From NCBI GenBank assembly GCA_900538765.1, contig UQAB01000018.1, forward strand, positions 1 through 34,642: DNA of 34,642 nucleotides. Direction: 5' to 3'. A model generated the notes under the pieces. It had not been told where the DNA came from, did no database searches, and saw only the letters and a list, made by a program, of their open reading frames with translations. Positions 7,952 through 14,515 of the stretch are shown here, one piece after another (position 1 is the stretch's first letter; each line of letters opens with the position of its first letter). Position numbers and translations under genes: made by a program. Source of the DNA: an uncultured Azospirillum sp. Lineage in GTDB: Bacteria > Pseudomonadota > Alphaproteobacteria > RF32 > CAG-239.

Positions 7952-8006
7952 CGGCAAAACCGTTGTTTCGTAACAAAAAAATCACGGCAATGGCGGGAAG
8001 AGGTTA

Positions 8007-8035
8007 TTGTATTTTTAACTAAATTGTGTTACTAT
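8007..8035 (+). promoter_or_regulatory. Possible promoter upstream of the small membrane protein
   Basis: TTGTAT (8007-8012), a 17-nt spacer and TACTAT (8030-8035) are present about 155 nt before the ATG at 8191. The stretch between holds no other convincing frame. Confidence 0.35.
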
Positions 8036-8190
8036 AAAAGCATAGGACATATTAGTTTAGATGAAATTTTGGTTTATTTTTATGTTGAGGAAAATTGTTA
8101 TCGTCCGGGGTTAGCGCTTTGGTCTTTGATGATTTTTCATATGTCTTATACAAGTTTTAATGTTGATGTAAAACTCAAAAATAATATATC

Positions 8191-8364
8191 ATGGGAACTA
8201 TAATAGGAATATTGTCTATTCTCGCGGGCATCTACTTTATGCGGGAAATCGCTTCTTGGCTGTGTGGATTGATTGGAAAGGCCTGGGCTAATGTGGAAGA
8301 TGCTTTTGGCGTTATCCTCTGGCTGGTCTTTATAATAATCGGTTTGAACTGGCTGATTGGGTGA
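8191..8364 (+). CDS. Small two-helix membrane protein (57 residues)
   Basis: The frame runs from ATG 8191 to TGA 8362-8364 and encodes 57 residues with two hydrophobic segments. These are MGTIIGILSILAGIYFM and, after the amphipathic stretch REIASWLCGLIGKAWANV, FGVILWLVFIIIGLNWLIG. There is no strong Shine-Dalgarno. The gene is followed directly by an intrinsic terminator, which supports a real transcription unit. Small membrane proteins of this kind often regulate larger membrane complexes, but no partner is evident. Confidence 0.5.
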   Translation: MGTIIGILSILAGIYFMREIASWLCGLIGKAWANVEDAFGVILWLVFIIIGLNWLIG

Positions 8365-8370
8365 TTACAA

Positions 8371-8434
8371 AGCTGTCGTTTGAAACAAGATTGTGTATTT
8401 ATACATGATTTTGCGGAAAACGACGGCTTTTTTT
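8371..8434 (+). terminator. Intrinsic terminator after the small membrane protein
   Basis: AGCTGTCGTTT (8371-8381) pairs with AAACGACGGCT (8418-8428), with one G-T pair. A run of seven T follows. The loop is long (36 nt). Confidence 0.65.
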
Positions 8435-8465
8435 AATCGCTATAAAATTCAAAATAGAAAAAAAC

Positions 8466-8494
8466 TTTACATTTTACGCCCTTTCAATTACACT
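8466..8494 (+). promoter_or_regulatory. Promoter of leader copy 2
   Basis: TTTACA (8466-8471), a 17-nt spacer and TACACT (8489-8494) sit just before the leader. The architecture matches the promoters of the other two leader copies. Confidence 0.7.
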
Positions 8495-8500
8495 AAAAAA

Positions 8501-8680
8501 TGCAGATAGGCGTTCTGTCTGTGGTGTCTGAAAAACACCCCGTGTAGAAAATATCCACTTTCGGAGTGGAGTGTGGTTAATATGTTGAATACCCACGTCT
8601 GTTACACGCAGTTTTTCAGCTCCACTCTCCTTTGTTTTGTTAACACAGGGGAGTTTGTTTTAACAGAACAAAGGAGCTTG
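8501..8680 (+). promoter_or_regulatory. Structured 5' leader RNA, copy 2
   Basis: The elements in order are as follows. A 5' hairpin GCAGATAG/CTGTCTGT with GCGTT loop (8502-8522). A GGTGT/ACACC hairpin (8523-8539) whose CTGAAAA loop, extended into the stem, pairs with GTTTTTCAG (8611-8619), giving a pseudoknot. A helix CGTGTAG (8541-8547) / TTACACG (8602-8608). A TCCACT/AGTGGA hairpin (8554-8570). A hairpin loop with AATAT...GAATA. Then CTCCTTTGTT (8627-8636), which can pair with AACAAAGGAG (8667-8676) and hide the Shine-Dalgarno. An alternative pairing, ACTCTCC (8624-8630) with GGGGAGT (8648-8654), would free it. This is a candidate translational switch; the ligand or signal is unknown. Confidence 0.8.
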
Positions 8681-9604
8681 ATGATGAAACTCAAATTTTT
8701 ACTCTTAGGGACGAGTCTGTCCTTAATTCCAAACTTAACTTATGCGCAATGCTCACCAGCCCAAAGCTGTGTCGAGCTTGGTTATAAAGAAACGACCAAC
8801 AAAGGCGGCTGTTTGAAATGCCCGTTTGGAAACAGTTATTACTGCCCGGAACGGTGCGAGGTATCATATCAATACACCTGCACCGGGGCAAATGAACAAC
8901 CGGGAACTGACAAATGCGGCGACAAATATAAATCTTGTAATTGTACTTCCGGCTTTGAGTGGAAAGATGGCAAATGCCAAACAAAAGAAGCTATCCTCGG
9001 CGAATGCACAGGCTATGCTAAAAACTGCGCCATCGGCCAAATCTTAAACAGCGACGGAACTTGCTCAAATGATAAGGTTTCCGGTAAAACACCGATTGGG
9101 GTTGTTGCCTATATCAGCAGCGGCAAAGATAAATGTGGGCAGGCTCTGGCATTGAAGGATTTGGGAAATATGCGGTGGTCAAACGGACTTTTTGATGTTC
9201 CGGATTTACCGAATTATACAAGTATTTCGGCAGCAGAAAAAGATTTTGACAGTTGTGGCAATACGCAAAAGATTATCAAACAAGGTAATGCAAACACTTA
9301 CCCGGCAGCATGGGCTGCGGTAGGTTATGCGCCTGCGGCAGCTCCTGAAACAAAAGGGAAATGGTGTTTGCCGGCAGCGGGAGTGGGGTGTTCAATGATG
9401 AACAATTATGATAAGATTAATTCCGGTCTGTCAAAAGCCAGAGGTAAAATGTTGCCATCAAAATCAAACTATGACTACTGGAACTGGGCATCGTCCGAGG
9501 CCTCTGGTGACGGTGCGTTGATATGGTGTTACGCTAGTGATGACTGGAGCGGTTCCGTTAAGATTGAAGACTTTGCCTATGTTCGGCCGGTGATTGCCTT
9601 TTAA
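8681..9604 (+). CDS. Secreted Cys-rich protein with C-terminal lectin-like (DUF1566/Lcl type) domain
   Basis: This 307-residue protein starts at the first of two ATGs placed 4 and 7 nt after AAGGAG. The longer in-frame extension back to 8573 only reads the leader RNA. The signal peptide is cleaved after TYA (residue 22). The mature N-terminus is rich in cysteine (about 23-115) and resembles small disulfide-bonded EGF-like modules. A middle part, shared with the paralogue at 31253, contains ECTGYAKNC and VSGKTPIGV. The C-terminus has KGKWCLP (about 225) and WASSE...YVRPVIAF (269-307), the signature of C-type-lectin-fold domains found in surface and diversity-generating-retroelement target proteins. 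A surface-binding role is inferred. Confidence 0.8.
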   Translation: MMKLKFLLLGTSLSLIPNLTYAQCSPAQSCVELGYKETTNKGGCLKCPFGNSYYCPERCEVSYQYTCTGANEQPGTDKCGDKYKSCNCTSGFEWKDGKCQTKEAILGECTGYAKNCAIGQILNSDGTCSNDKVSGKTPIGVVAYISSGKDKCGQALALKDLGNMRWSNGLFDVPDLPNYTSISAAEKDFDSCGNTQKIIKQGNANTYPAAWAAVGYAPAAAPETKGKWCLPAAGVGCSMMNNYDKINSGLSKARGKMLPSKSNYDYWNWASSEASGDGALIWCYASDDWSGSVKIEDFAYVRPVIAF

Positions 9605-9613
9605 TAATCATTT

Positions 9614-9647
9614 ATCCCCATTATTCCCGTAACGGAATAATGGGGAT
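9614..9647 (+). terminator. Strong hairpin after the lectin-like gene
   Basis: ATCCCCATTATTCC (9614-9627) pairs perfectly with GGAATAATGGGGAT (9634-9647), 10 nt after the stop. The T-tract is poor (GGTTGGTTTT), so it may work as terminator or 3' stabiliser. Confidence 0.6.
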
Positions 9648-9655
9648 GGTTGGTT

Positions 9656-9715
9656 TTGATCTGGATGTCCGGATGTTGCTGCGCTCCTCTGAAGATGACA
9701 TTCTTTTTTGGGGAG
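9656..9715. repeat. Fragment of the GGATGTCC palindromic repeat
   Basis: CTGGATGTCCGGAT here repeats the words at 498-516. A GATGACATTCTTTT tail resembles CATGACGTTCTTTT at 519-532. It is a remnant of the dispersed repeat family in copy A and holds no gene. Confidence 0.45.
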
Positions 9716-9749
9716 AAGGGGCGTATGGATGGTTGGGGGTTGAGGAAGG

Positions 9750-10190
9750 TTAAGAGAGGAAAGACTGAGACTGGGTGCGGGCGAGGGTATCGACGCGTTC
9801 GTTTTCCGGGTGGCCGGCGTGGCCTTTGACCCAAATCCAGTGGATTTGGTGGCGCCCGAGCAGGCTGTCCAGCGTTTGCCAGAGGTCGATGTTTTTGACT
9901 TCCGATTTCTTATTGCTGGTGCGCCAGTTGTTCTTTTTCCAGTTGGGCAGCCATTTGGTGACGCCGTCCATAACATAACGGCTGTCGGTGTACAGCGTGA
10001 TGTCGCATTCCTTTTTGAGGGCTTTCAGCGCCTCAATCACCGCCGTCAGTTCCATGCGGTTGTTGGTGGTTTCCCTTTCGCCGCCGCTCAGTTCCTTTTC
10101 CGTGTCCTTATGGCGGAGAATGGCGCCCCAGCCGCCGGGGCCGGGATTGCCCGAGCAGGCGCCGTCTGTGAAAATTTCAACCCGGTACAT
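9750..10190 (-). CDS. rnhA: Ribonuclease HI
   Basis: This 146-residue enzyme degrades the RNA strand of RNA-DNA hybrids in the cytoplasm, for example at replication primers and R-loops. The four catalytic acids are visible: Asp9 (FTDGACSGNPG), Glu47 (NNRMELTA), Asp69 (YTDSRYV) and Asp134 (ERVDTLA), with the catalytic His124 in KGHAGH. The basic protrusion KWLPNWKKNNWRTSNKK is also present. The ATG at 10190 was chosen because it gives the canonical N-terminus; the frame stays open further upstream inside the neighbouring gene. It is the last gene of a minus-strand operon, one base after the stop of the AlbA-domain gene. Confidence 0.97.
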   Translation of the reverse strand: MYRVEIFTDGACSGNPGPGGWGAILRHKDTEKELSGGERETTNNRMELTAVIEALKALKKECDITLYTDSRYVMDGVTKWLPNWKKNNWRTSNKKSEVKNIDLWQTLDSLLGRHQIHWIWVKGHAGHPENERVDTLARTQSQSFLS

Positions 10191-10191
10191 C

Positions 10192-11292
10192 TTAAAACTC
10201 GCTCCTGAAAAAGTCGTTAAAAAATTCGTTGACAAGCAGGCGGTTTTCTTCTTCGTCGCCTTCCTCCTGACGCAGGGCTTTGGCGACATAAGAGCGCAGG
10301 GTGTTTTTGTTGATGTAAAAACGGAAGCTTTTCGGGGCGGCTTCATCGGCGCCGACAACTCCGTCAAACAAAAAGTCGCTGTCGACAAAGGAGGTGAAAA
10401 TCATTTCAATATTGGCAAATTTCAGCGTGCCGCGCGGGGGCAGACGCAGTTCCGGGCGGCTGATGAGATTGAGCTGGTTGGGCATGCCGGCAATCGAATC
10501 CATCTGGTTATAATTCAGAAAGCGGACTTTGTTATATTCGCCGCCGCTGCTGCCGGTGCTGCAGGAGAGGTAAAGCTCGCGGGCGATGACGCTGCTGTCG
10601 TTTTGGAGGTGGACGGCAAAGCTGATTTTGATGATTTTTTCAATTTCCGGGGCGGCCTTGGGGGCGGCAGTTTCGTTGTCCGGGTGGATGAGCTGCTCGG
10701 TTTTGTTGTCAAGGATTTCCAGTTTGCGGTCTGTCAAAATCAGCTCGACATTGGGCTGCGGGCTGCGGCCGAACATGCCGGCAATGACCGAATAAGGCGC
10801 GGGGACGTTGTTGGAGCCGGAACGGATGTAAATGTTGTTACCGACGGTGGACATCAGCGGCGCGGCTTCCGCTTTGGGGATGTATGTGGCGATGTAGCCG
10901 TTGCCGTTTTTGTCGCTGCTGATGATGTGGTTGCGGACTTTGTTGTGGCTGGGGATGGTGCAGCCGGAAATGGCGTTTTCAAGCCAGCTCAGATAGCGGT
11001 GGACGTTGGGCACTTTGATTTTGGCCTTGGCGACGTCGCCGATGTCCATGTCGCGCGAACATTCGACGCCCCAGACAATGACGCCGCCCTCGGAATTGCC
11101 GAAACCGGAAATGCATTTAGCGAGGTTTTTGCGGTCGTCGCGGGGCAGGGAGGTGACGTTTTTGCCGATGCCGGGTGTGGTTTGTTTGAAGTCGAGAAAC
11201 AGCTCTTCGGCCTGACGGTTGATGATGAAGTCATCAAGGGCGTCTTCCCCAAAGTAAATCAGTTTTTGAAAAATATCTTCCGCGCGTGACAT
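10192..11292 (-). CDS. Protein with Schlafen/AlbA_2-type N-terminal domain
   Basis: This 366-residue protein carries an AlbA_2 (Schlafen-like) domain at about residues 28-155. Visible motifs are EELFLDFKQTT, DDRKNLAKCISGFGNSEGG and VIVWGVE. The family is predicted to bind nucleic acid or nucleotides; several members are tied to regulation or to defence. The C-terminal half (about 185-366) is unlike anything I recognise and contains beta-rich stretches such as VELILTDRKLEILDN. The gene lies 48 bp after ispH and 1 bp before rnhA. In many alphaproteobacteria thrB sits between ispH and rnhA, so this gene occupies that slot here. No helicase or ATPase partner is adjacent. Confidence 0.75.
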   Translation of the reverse strand: MSRAEDIFQKLIYFGEDALDDFIINRQAEELFLDFKQTTPGIGKNVTSLPRDDRKNLAKCISGFGNSEGGVIVWGVECSRDMDIGDVAKAKIKVPNVHRYLSWLENAISGCTIPSHNKVRNHIISSDKNGNGYIATYIPKAEAAPLMSTVGNNIYIRSGSNNVPAPYSVIAGMFGRSPQPNVELILTDRKLEILDNKTEQLIHPDNETAAPKAAPEIEKIIKISFAVHLQNDSSVIARELYLSCSTGSSGGEYNKVRFLNYNQMDSIAGMPNQLNLISRPELRLPPRGTLKFANIEMIFTSFVDSDFLFDGVVGADEAAPKSFRFYINKNTLRSYVAKALRQEEGDEEENRLLVNEFFNDFFRSEF

Positions 11293-11340
11293 GGTTTTTT
11301 CTTTCCGCTGTTGGTGAGCCGGCTCTGCCAGCGTATGCTG

Positions 11341-12270
11341 TCAGAGCTTGAAATTAACTTTTTCTTCAGCGATTATAACCCGGTGAACGTTAATTTTGTC
11401 ATAACGCCTTGCAAACTCTTTAAGCAAGTCTTCCACCAGATATTCGGGAGCGGAAGCGCCGGCGCTGATACCGATGTGGTTATAAGGGGCGACGGTCTGC
11501 CAGTCGAGTTCGGCGGCATCGTTTATCAGCAGAGCCATCTCGGCGCCGGCTTGCAGGGCGACACGGCGAAGCTGGTTGGAATTGGAGGAGTTTTTTGAAC
11601 CGAGGACAAGAATACACGGCGCTTTGGCGGCCAAGGTTTTGACGGCCTGCTGGCGGTTGGTGGTGGCGTAGCAGATGTCCTTGCTTTTCAGTCCGGAAAT
11701 GGCGGGAAAGCGACGCTTGAGCACGGCGATAATGTCCGCGGTTTCATCAACGGACAGGGTGGTCTGGCTGACAAAGGCGATATGCTCCGGGGTTTGCGGG
11801 CGCAGGCTTTCGGCTTCCGCGGCGCTGTTGATGACATGGATTTTGCCGTATCCCGGGAGCTGGCCGACGGTGCCTATGATTTCGGGGTGGGCGGCTTTGC
11901 CGATGACGATGATTTCCCGTTCCTCGGCCGCATATTTTTTAATTTCGCGGTGAATCTTTTCAACCAGCGGGCAGGTGGCGTCAATCACGACTTTGTGCCT
12001 GTGCCGGGCATCCTCAACCACGGCAAGGCCGGCGCCGTGCGCGGAAATAACCAGCGGGCGGGCAGGGTCGGCTTCCGCCGTTTCTTCAACAAAAACGGCG
12101 CCTTTGCGGCGCAACTCATTGATAACATGTTGGTTGTGGACGATTTCATGACGGACGAAAACCGGGGCGCCGTAACGTTCAAGCGCCTCTTCAACCAGGG
12201 CGATAGCGCGCCTGACCCCGGCGCAGAAGCCGCGGGGTTCGGCAAGGTAGAGGTTTAGTCCGTCAGGCAT
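11341..12270 (-). CDS. ispH: 4-hydroxy-3-methylbut-2-enyl diphosphate reductase
   Basis: This is the last enzyme of the MEP pathway: it reduces HMBPP to isopentenyl and dimethylallyl diphosphate with a 4Fe-4S cluster. The 309-residue protein shows all three cluster cysteines: Cys16 (PRGFCAGVRRAI), Cys100 (IDATCPLV) and Cys200 (DICYATTNRQ). It also has the substrate-binding histidines in RHEIVHN and SAHG and the catalytic-region Glu in IHREIKKY/SQTTLS. Its ATG overlaps the stop of the M16 peptidase gene by one base, so the two are translationally coupled. The downstream genes follow closely. Confidence 0.97.
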   Translation of the reverse strand: MPDGLNLYLAEPRGFCAGVRRAIALVEEALERYGAPVFVRHEIVHNQHVINELRRKGAVFVEETAEADPARPLVISAHGAGLAVVEDARHRHKVVIDATCPLVEKIHREIKKYAAEEREIIVIGKAAHPEIIGTVGQLPGYGKIHVINSAAEAESLRPQTPEHIAFVSQTTLSVDETADIIAVLKRRFPAISGLKSKDICYATTNRQQAVKTLAAKAPCILVLGSKNSSNSNQLRRVALQAGAEMALLINDAAELDWQTVAPYNHIGISAGASAPEYLVEDLLKEFARRYDKINVHRVIIAEEKVNFKL

Positions 12271-13535
12271 CAGCGTTGTTCCAGCAGGCGGCGCAGTTCG
12301 TCATAATCCGGGTGGCCGTCAATGTCGCCGACCAGCGTGTAAACCGGTTTTGACGCGAAAATGCGGTTGGCGATTTTTGTGATGTCTTCCGCGGTGATGG
12401 CGTCAATTTTGGCTGTCATTTCCTCGGTTGGGATAATGCGGCCGAAGACGAGCATCTGGCGGGCGTAGATTTCCGACGTGGTGGACGAACTTTCCAGCCC
12501 CATCAGCATGCTGGCCTTAAACTGGACTTTGGCGCGTTTCAGCTCTTCCGGCAGAACCGGCGCAGTGCGGATTTTGTTGATTTCCGCGGTGACGACCGGG
12601 ATGAGTTCCTGCAGTTCCTTGCGCGTTGTGCCGGCATAAATTCCCATCAGGCCGCTGGAACGATGGGCGTTTATGAAGCTGTAGACGGTATAGACCAGGC
12701 CGCGTTTTTCGCGGATTTCCTGAAACAGGCGCGAGGTTGAGCCGCCGCCGAGGATGGCGGAGAGAACCGCCGCCGGGTAGTAGTCGTCATCATGGTAGCT
12801 GACGCCCTCAAAGCCAATCAGGACGTGTGCCTGCTTGATGTCCCGCTGTTCGGCATAATAGCCGCCGACGTATTTCTGCGTCGGAAATTCGCTGTCGAGG
12901 TGTTGCGGGAGGTTGGAAAAGCGTTTTTTGACCATGTCGACAAACTTTTCATGTTCAATGTTGCCGACGGCGCAGACGCAGATATTTTCCGCGACATAAA
13001 AGCGTTTGCGGTATTTTCTTAAATCATCAGCCGTAAAGCCGCTGACTTTTTCTATCGAACCGAGAATCGGGCGGCCGAGCGGCTGTCCGGTATAAGCCTG
13101 CTGCTGGAGGTAGTCAAAAATAATGTCGTCCGGTGTGTCGATGGTCTGTTTGATTTCCTGGATGACGACGTCACGCTCCTTGACGACTTCCTCGTCCGGA
13201 AAGCTGGCGTTGAGCACGATATCGGCCAGGACGTCCAGCGCCAGTTCGGCGTCGTCTTTGAGCATTTTGGCGTAAAAGGAGGTTATTTCGCGCGAGGTAT
13301 AGGCGTTGGTCTGGCCGCCGGCGTCCTCAATCTCGGCGTCAATCTGAAACGACGTGCGAGTCGGCGTGCCCTTGAAGACCATGTGTTCCAAAAAGTGGGA
13401 CAAGCCGTTTATTTCCTCTTCTTCCCGGGCGGAGCCGGTGTTTATCCATATTCCCAGCGAAACGCTTTCCGTCCCCGGGCGGGAGGCGCTGATGATTCTT
13501 AATCCGTTGGGTAAAGTCGTCAAATCTGATTGCAT
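12270..13535 (-). CDS. M16-family zinc metallopeptidase (processing-peptidase type)
   Basis: This 421-residue peptidase belongs to the pitrilysin/insulinase clan. The inverted zinc motif HFLEH lies at residues 47-51, and the third ligand Glu127 is exactly 76 residues later (VIQEI), the hallmark spacing. The C-terminal half shows the partner-domain signature GGGSTSRLFQEIREKRGLVYTVYSF. The size and NGLRI start match the bacterial relatives of mitochondrial processing peptidase, which are cytoplasmic or periplasmic; no signal peptide is visible here. A GAGGAAAG ribosome site precedes the ATG. It is the first gene of the operon and divergent from elbB. Confidence 0.93.
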   Translation of the reverse strand: MQSDLTTLPNGLRIISASRPGTESVSLGIWINTGSAREEEEINGLSHFLEHMVFKGTPTRTSFQIDAEIEDAGGQTNAYTSREITSFYAKMLKDDAELALDVLADIVLNASFPDEEVVKERDVVIQEIKQTIDTPDDIIFDYLQQQAYTGQPLGRPILGSIEKVSGFTADDLRKYRKRFYVAENICVCAVGNIEHEKFVDMVKKRFSNLPQHLDSEFPTQKYVGGYYAEQRDIKQAHVLIGFEGVSYHDDDYYPAAVLSAILGGGSTSRLFQEIREKRGLVYTVYSFINAHRSSGLMGIYAGTTRKELQELIPVVTAEINKIRTAPVLPEELKRAKVQFKASMLMGLESSSTTSEIYARQMLVFGRIIPTEEMTAKIDAITAEDITKIANRIFASKPVYTLVGDIDGHPDYDELRRLLEQR

Positions 13536-13608
13536 AAAATTTCTTTCCTCATATTATTGTCGTATATACATATAACCAATTTATCAACAAAGTAAAGAGG
13601 AAAAGAAA

Positions 13609-14292
13609 ATGTCAGAAAAAGCCAAGAAATATGCCGTTGTCCTGTCCGGGTGCGGCGTTTTTGACGGGGCGGAAATTCACGAGGCTGTTTCATTACTGAT
13701 TGCGCTGGATAATGCCGGAGCGGCATATCAGTGCTTTGCGCCAAACAGTTGGCAGGCACGGACGGTTGACCATTACACCGGGCAGGCAACGGCTGTTGCC
13801 GGGGATGACGACAATCGCAATGTTTTGGCAGAATCTGCCCGTATTGCCCGCGGAAATATCAAGGATTTGTCCGCGTTTTCCGTCCGCGATTTTGACGGGG
13901 TGTTGTTTCCGGGCGGTATGGGCGCGGCCATGAACCTCAGCAATTTTGCCGAGAAAGGTGCGGCGTGCGATGTTCATGAGGAAGTGGCGCGTGTGCTTAA
14001 CGAGGCTTATGACGCCGGACTTGTTATCGGGGCGATGTGTATTGCGCCGGCGGTGGTTGCCCGTGTTCTCGGCCGGCATCATATCAAAATTACGCTTGGT
14101 TCGGATCCGCAGACGGCGGCGGGAATTGAGAAAACCGGCGCTATTCACGAAAATCAGCCGGCGGACGGCGTTTGTATTGACGCTGCGCACCGTATTTTTA
14201 CAACGCCGGCTTATATGTCGGCCACCAAAATCAGTGAAGTGGCGCGCGGGGCGGAACGTCTGGTTGCCGCCTGCACAGGCGCGGGAAGCTGA
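13609..14292 (+). CDS. elbB: ElbB/ES1-type glyoxalase of the DJ-1/PfpI superfamily
   Basis: This 227-residue protein matches the ElbB (isoprenoid biosynthesis protein with amidotransferase-like domain) family. Evidence is the start AVVLSGCGVFDGAEIHEAV, VLFPGGMGAAMNLS and the nucleophile-elbow cysteine in GAMCIAPAVVARVL, plus ITLGSDPQTA and TTPAYMSA near the end. E. coli ElbB has weak glyoxalase activity and was linked to isoprenoid metabolism, which is notable because ispH is transcribed divergently 1.3 kb away. A GAGGAAAAG ribosome site supports the ATG. The last residues (TGAGS) run into the intergenic repeat. Confidence 0.92.
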   Translation: MSEKAKKYAVVLSGCGVFDGAEIHEAVSLLIALDNAGAAYQCFAPNSWQARTVDHYTGQATAVAGDDDNRNVLAESARIARGNIKDLSAFSVRDFDGVLFPGGMGAAMNLSNFAEKGAACDVHEEVARVLNEAYDAGLVIGAMCIAPAVVARVLGRHHIKITLGSDPQTAAGIEKTGAIHENQPADGVCIDAAHRIFTTPAYMSATKISEVARGAERLVAACTGAGS

Positions 14293-14400
14293 GGCAGCTT
14301 CACAGGCACGGCCTGAGCGATCGGTTAGCCGCTGAGGAATAGTGCGTAATGAGGCACTGCGTGCACCTTGTGCCTGCTGCGGAAAAGTAGGATGACGTTT
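14280..14400. repeat. Mosaic intergenic repeat (copy B)
   Basis: The segment shares ATCGGTTAGC and nearby words with copy A (341-352). At 14354-14382 it shares GCACTGCGTGC...CTTGT...CCTGC with copy C (30425-30451). It starts inside the last codons of elbB, so the repeat probably supplied the present stop. No gene is present between 14293 and 14515. Confidence 0.55.
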
Positions 14401-14443
14401 TGGGGGATGGAGAGTGGCGGTTGTGTGGGAAAAAAGGACAAAG

Positions 14444-14513
14444 AAAAACCCCGGTGCTATTGGTTGAACGATCCCTTAAAAGTTGGACAGTTCAGTTTAG
14501 CACGGGGGTTTTT
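14444..14513. terminator. Bidirectional terminator between convergent genes
   Basis: AAAAACCCCGGTGCTA (14444-14459) pairs with TAGCACGGGGGTTTTT (14498-14513) with one mismatch. It serves elbB on the plus strand and the lysozyme-like gene on the minus strand. The 38-nt loop contains AAAAGTTGGACA, a word typical of IS3-family ends. Confidence 0.8.
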
Positions 14514-14515
14514 GT

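Noticed and set aside
8573..8680. In-frame N-terminal extension of the lectin-like protein
   Set aside because: It translates the structured leader RNA and has no ribosome site; the strong AAGGAG and double ATG at 8681 give a clean signal peptide.
9988..11289. 433-residue plus-strand frame
   Set aside because: It is antisense to the AlbA-domain gene and rnhA, both of which have recognisable motifs; the long frame results from high-GC codon bias.
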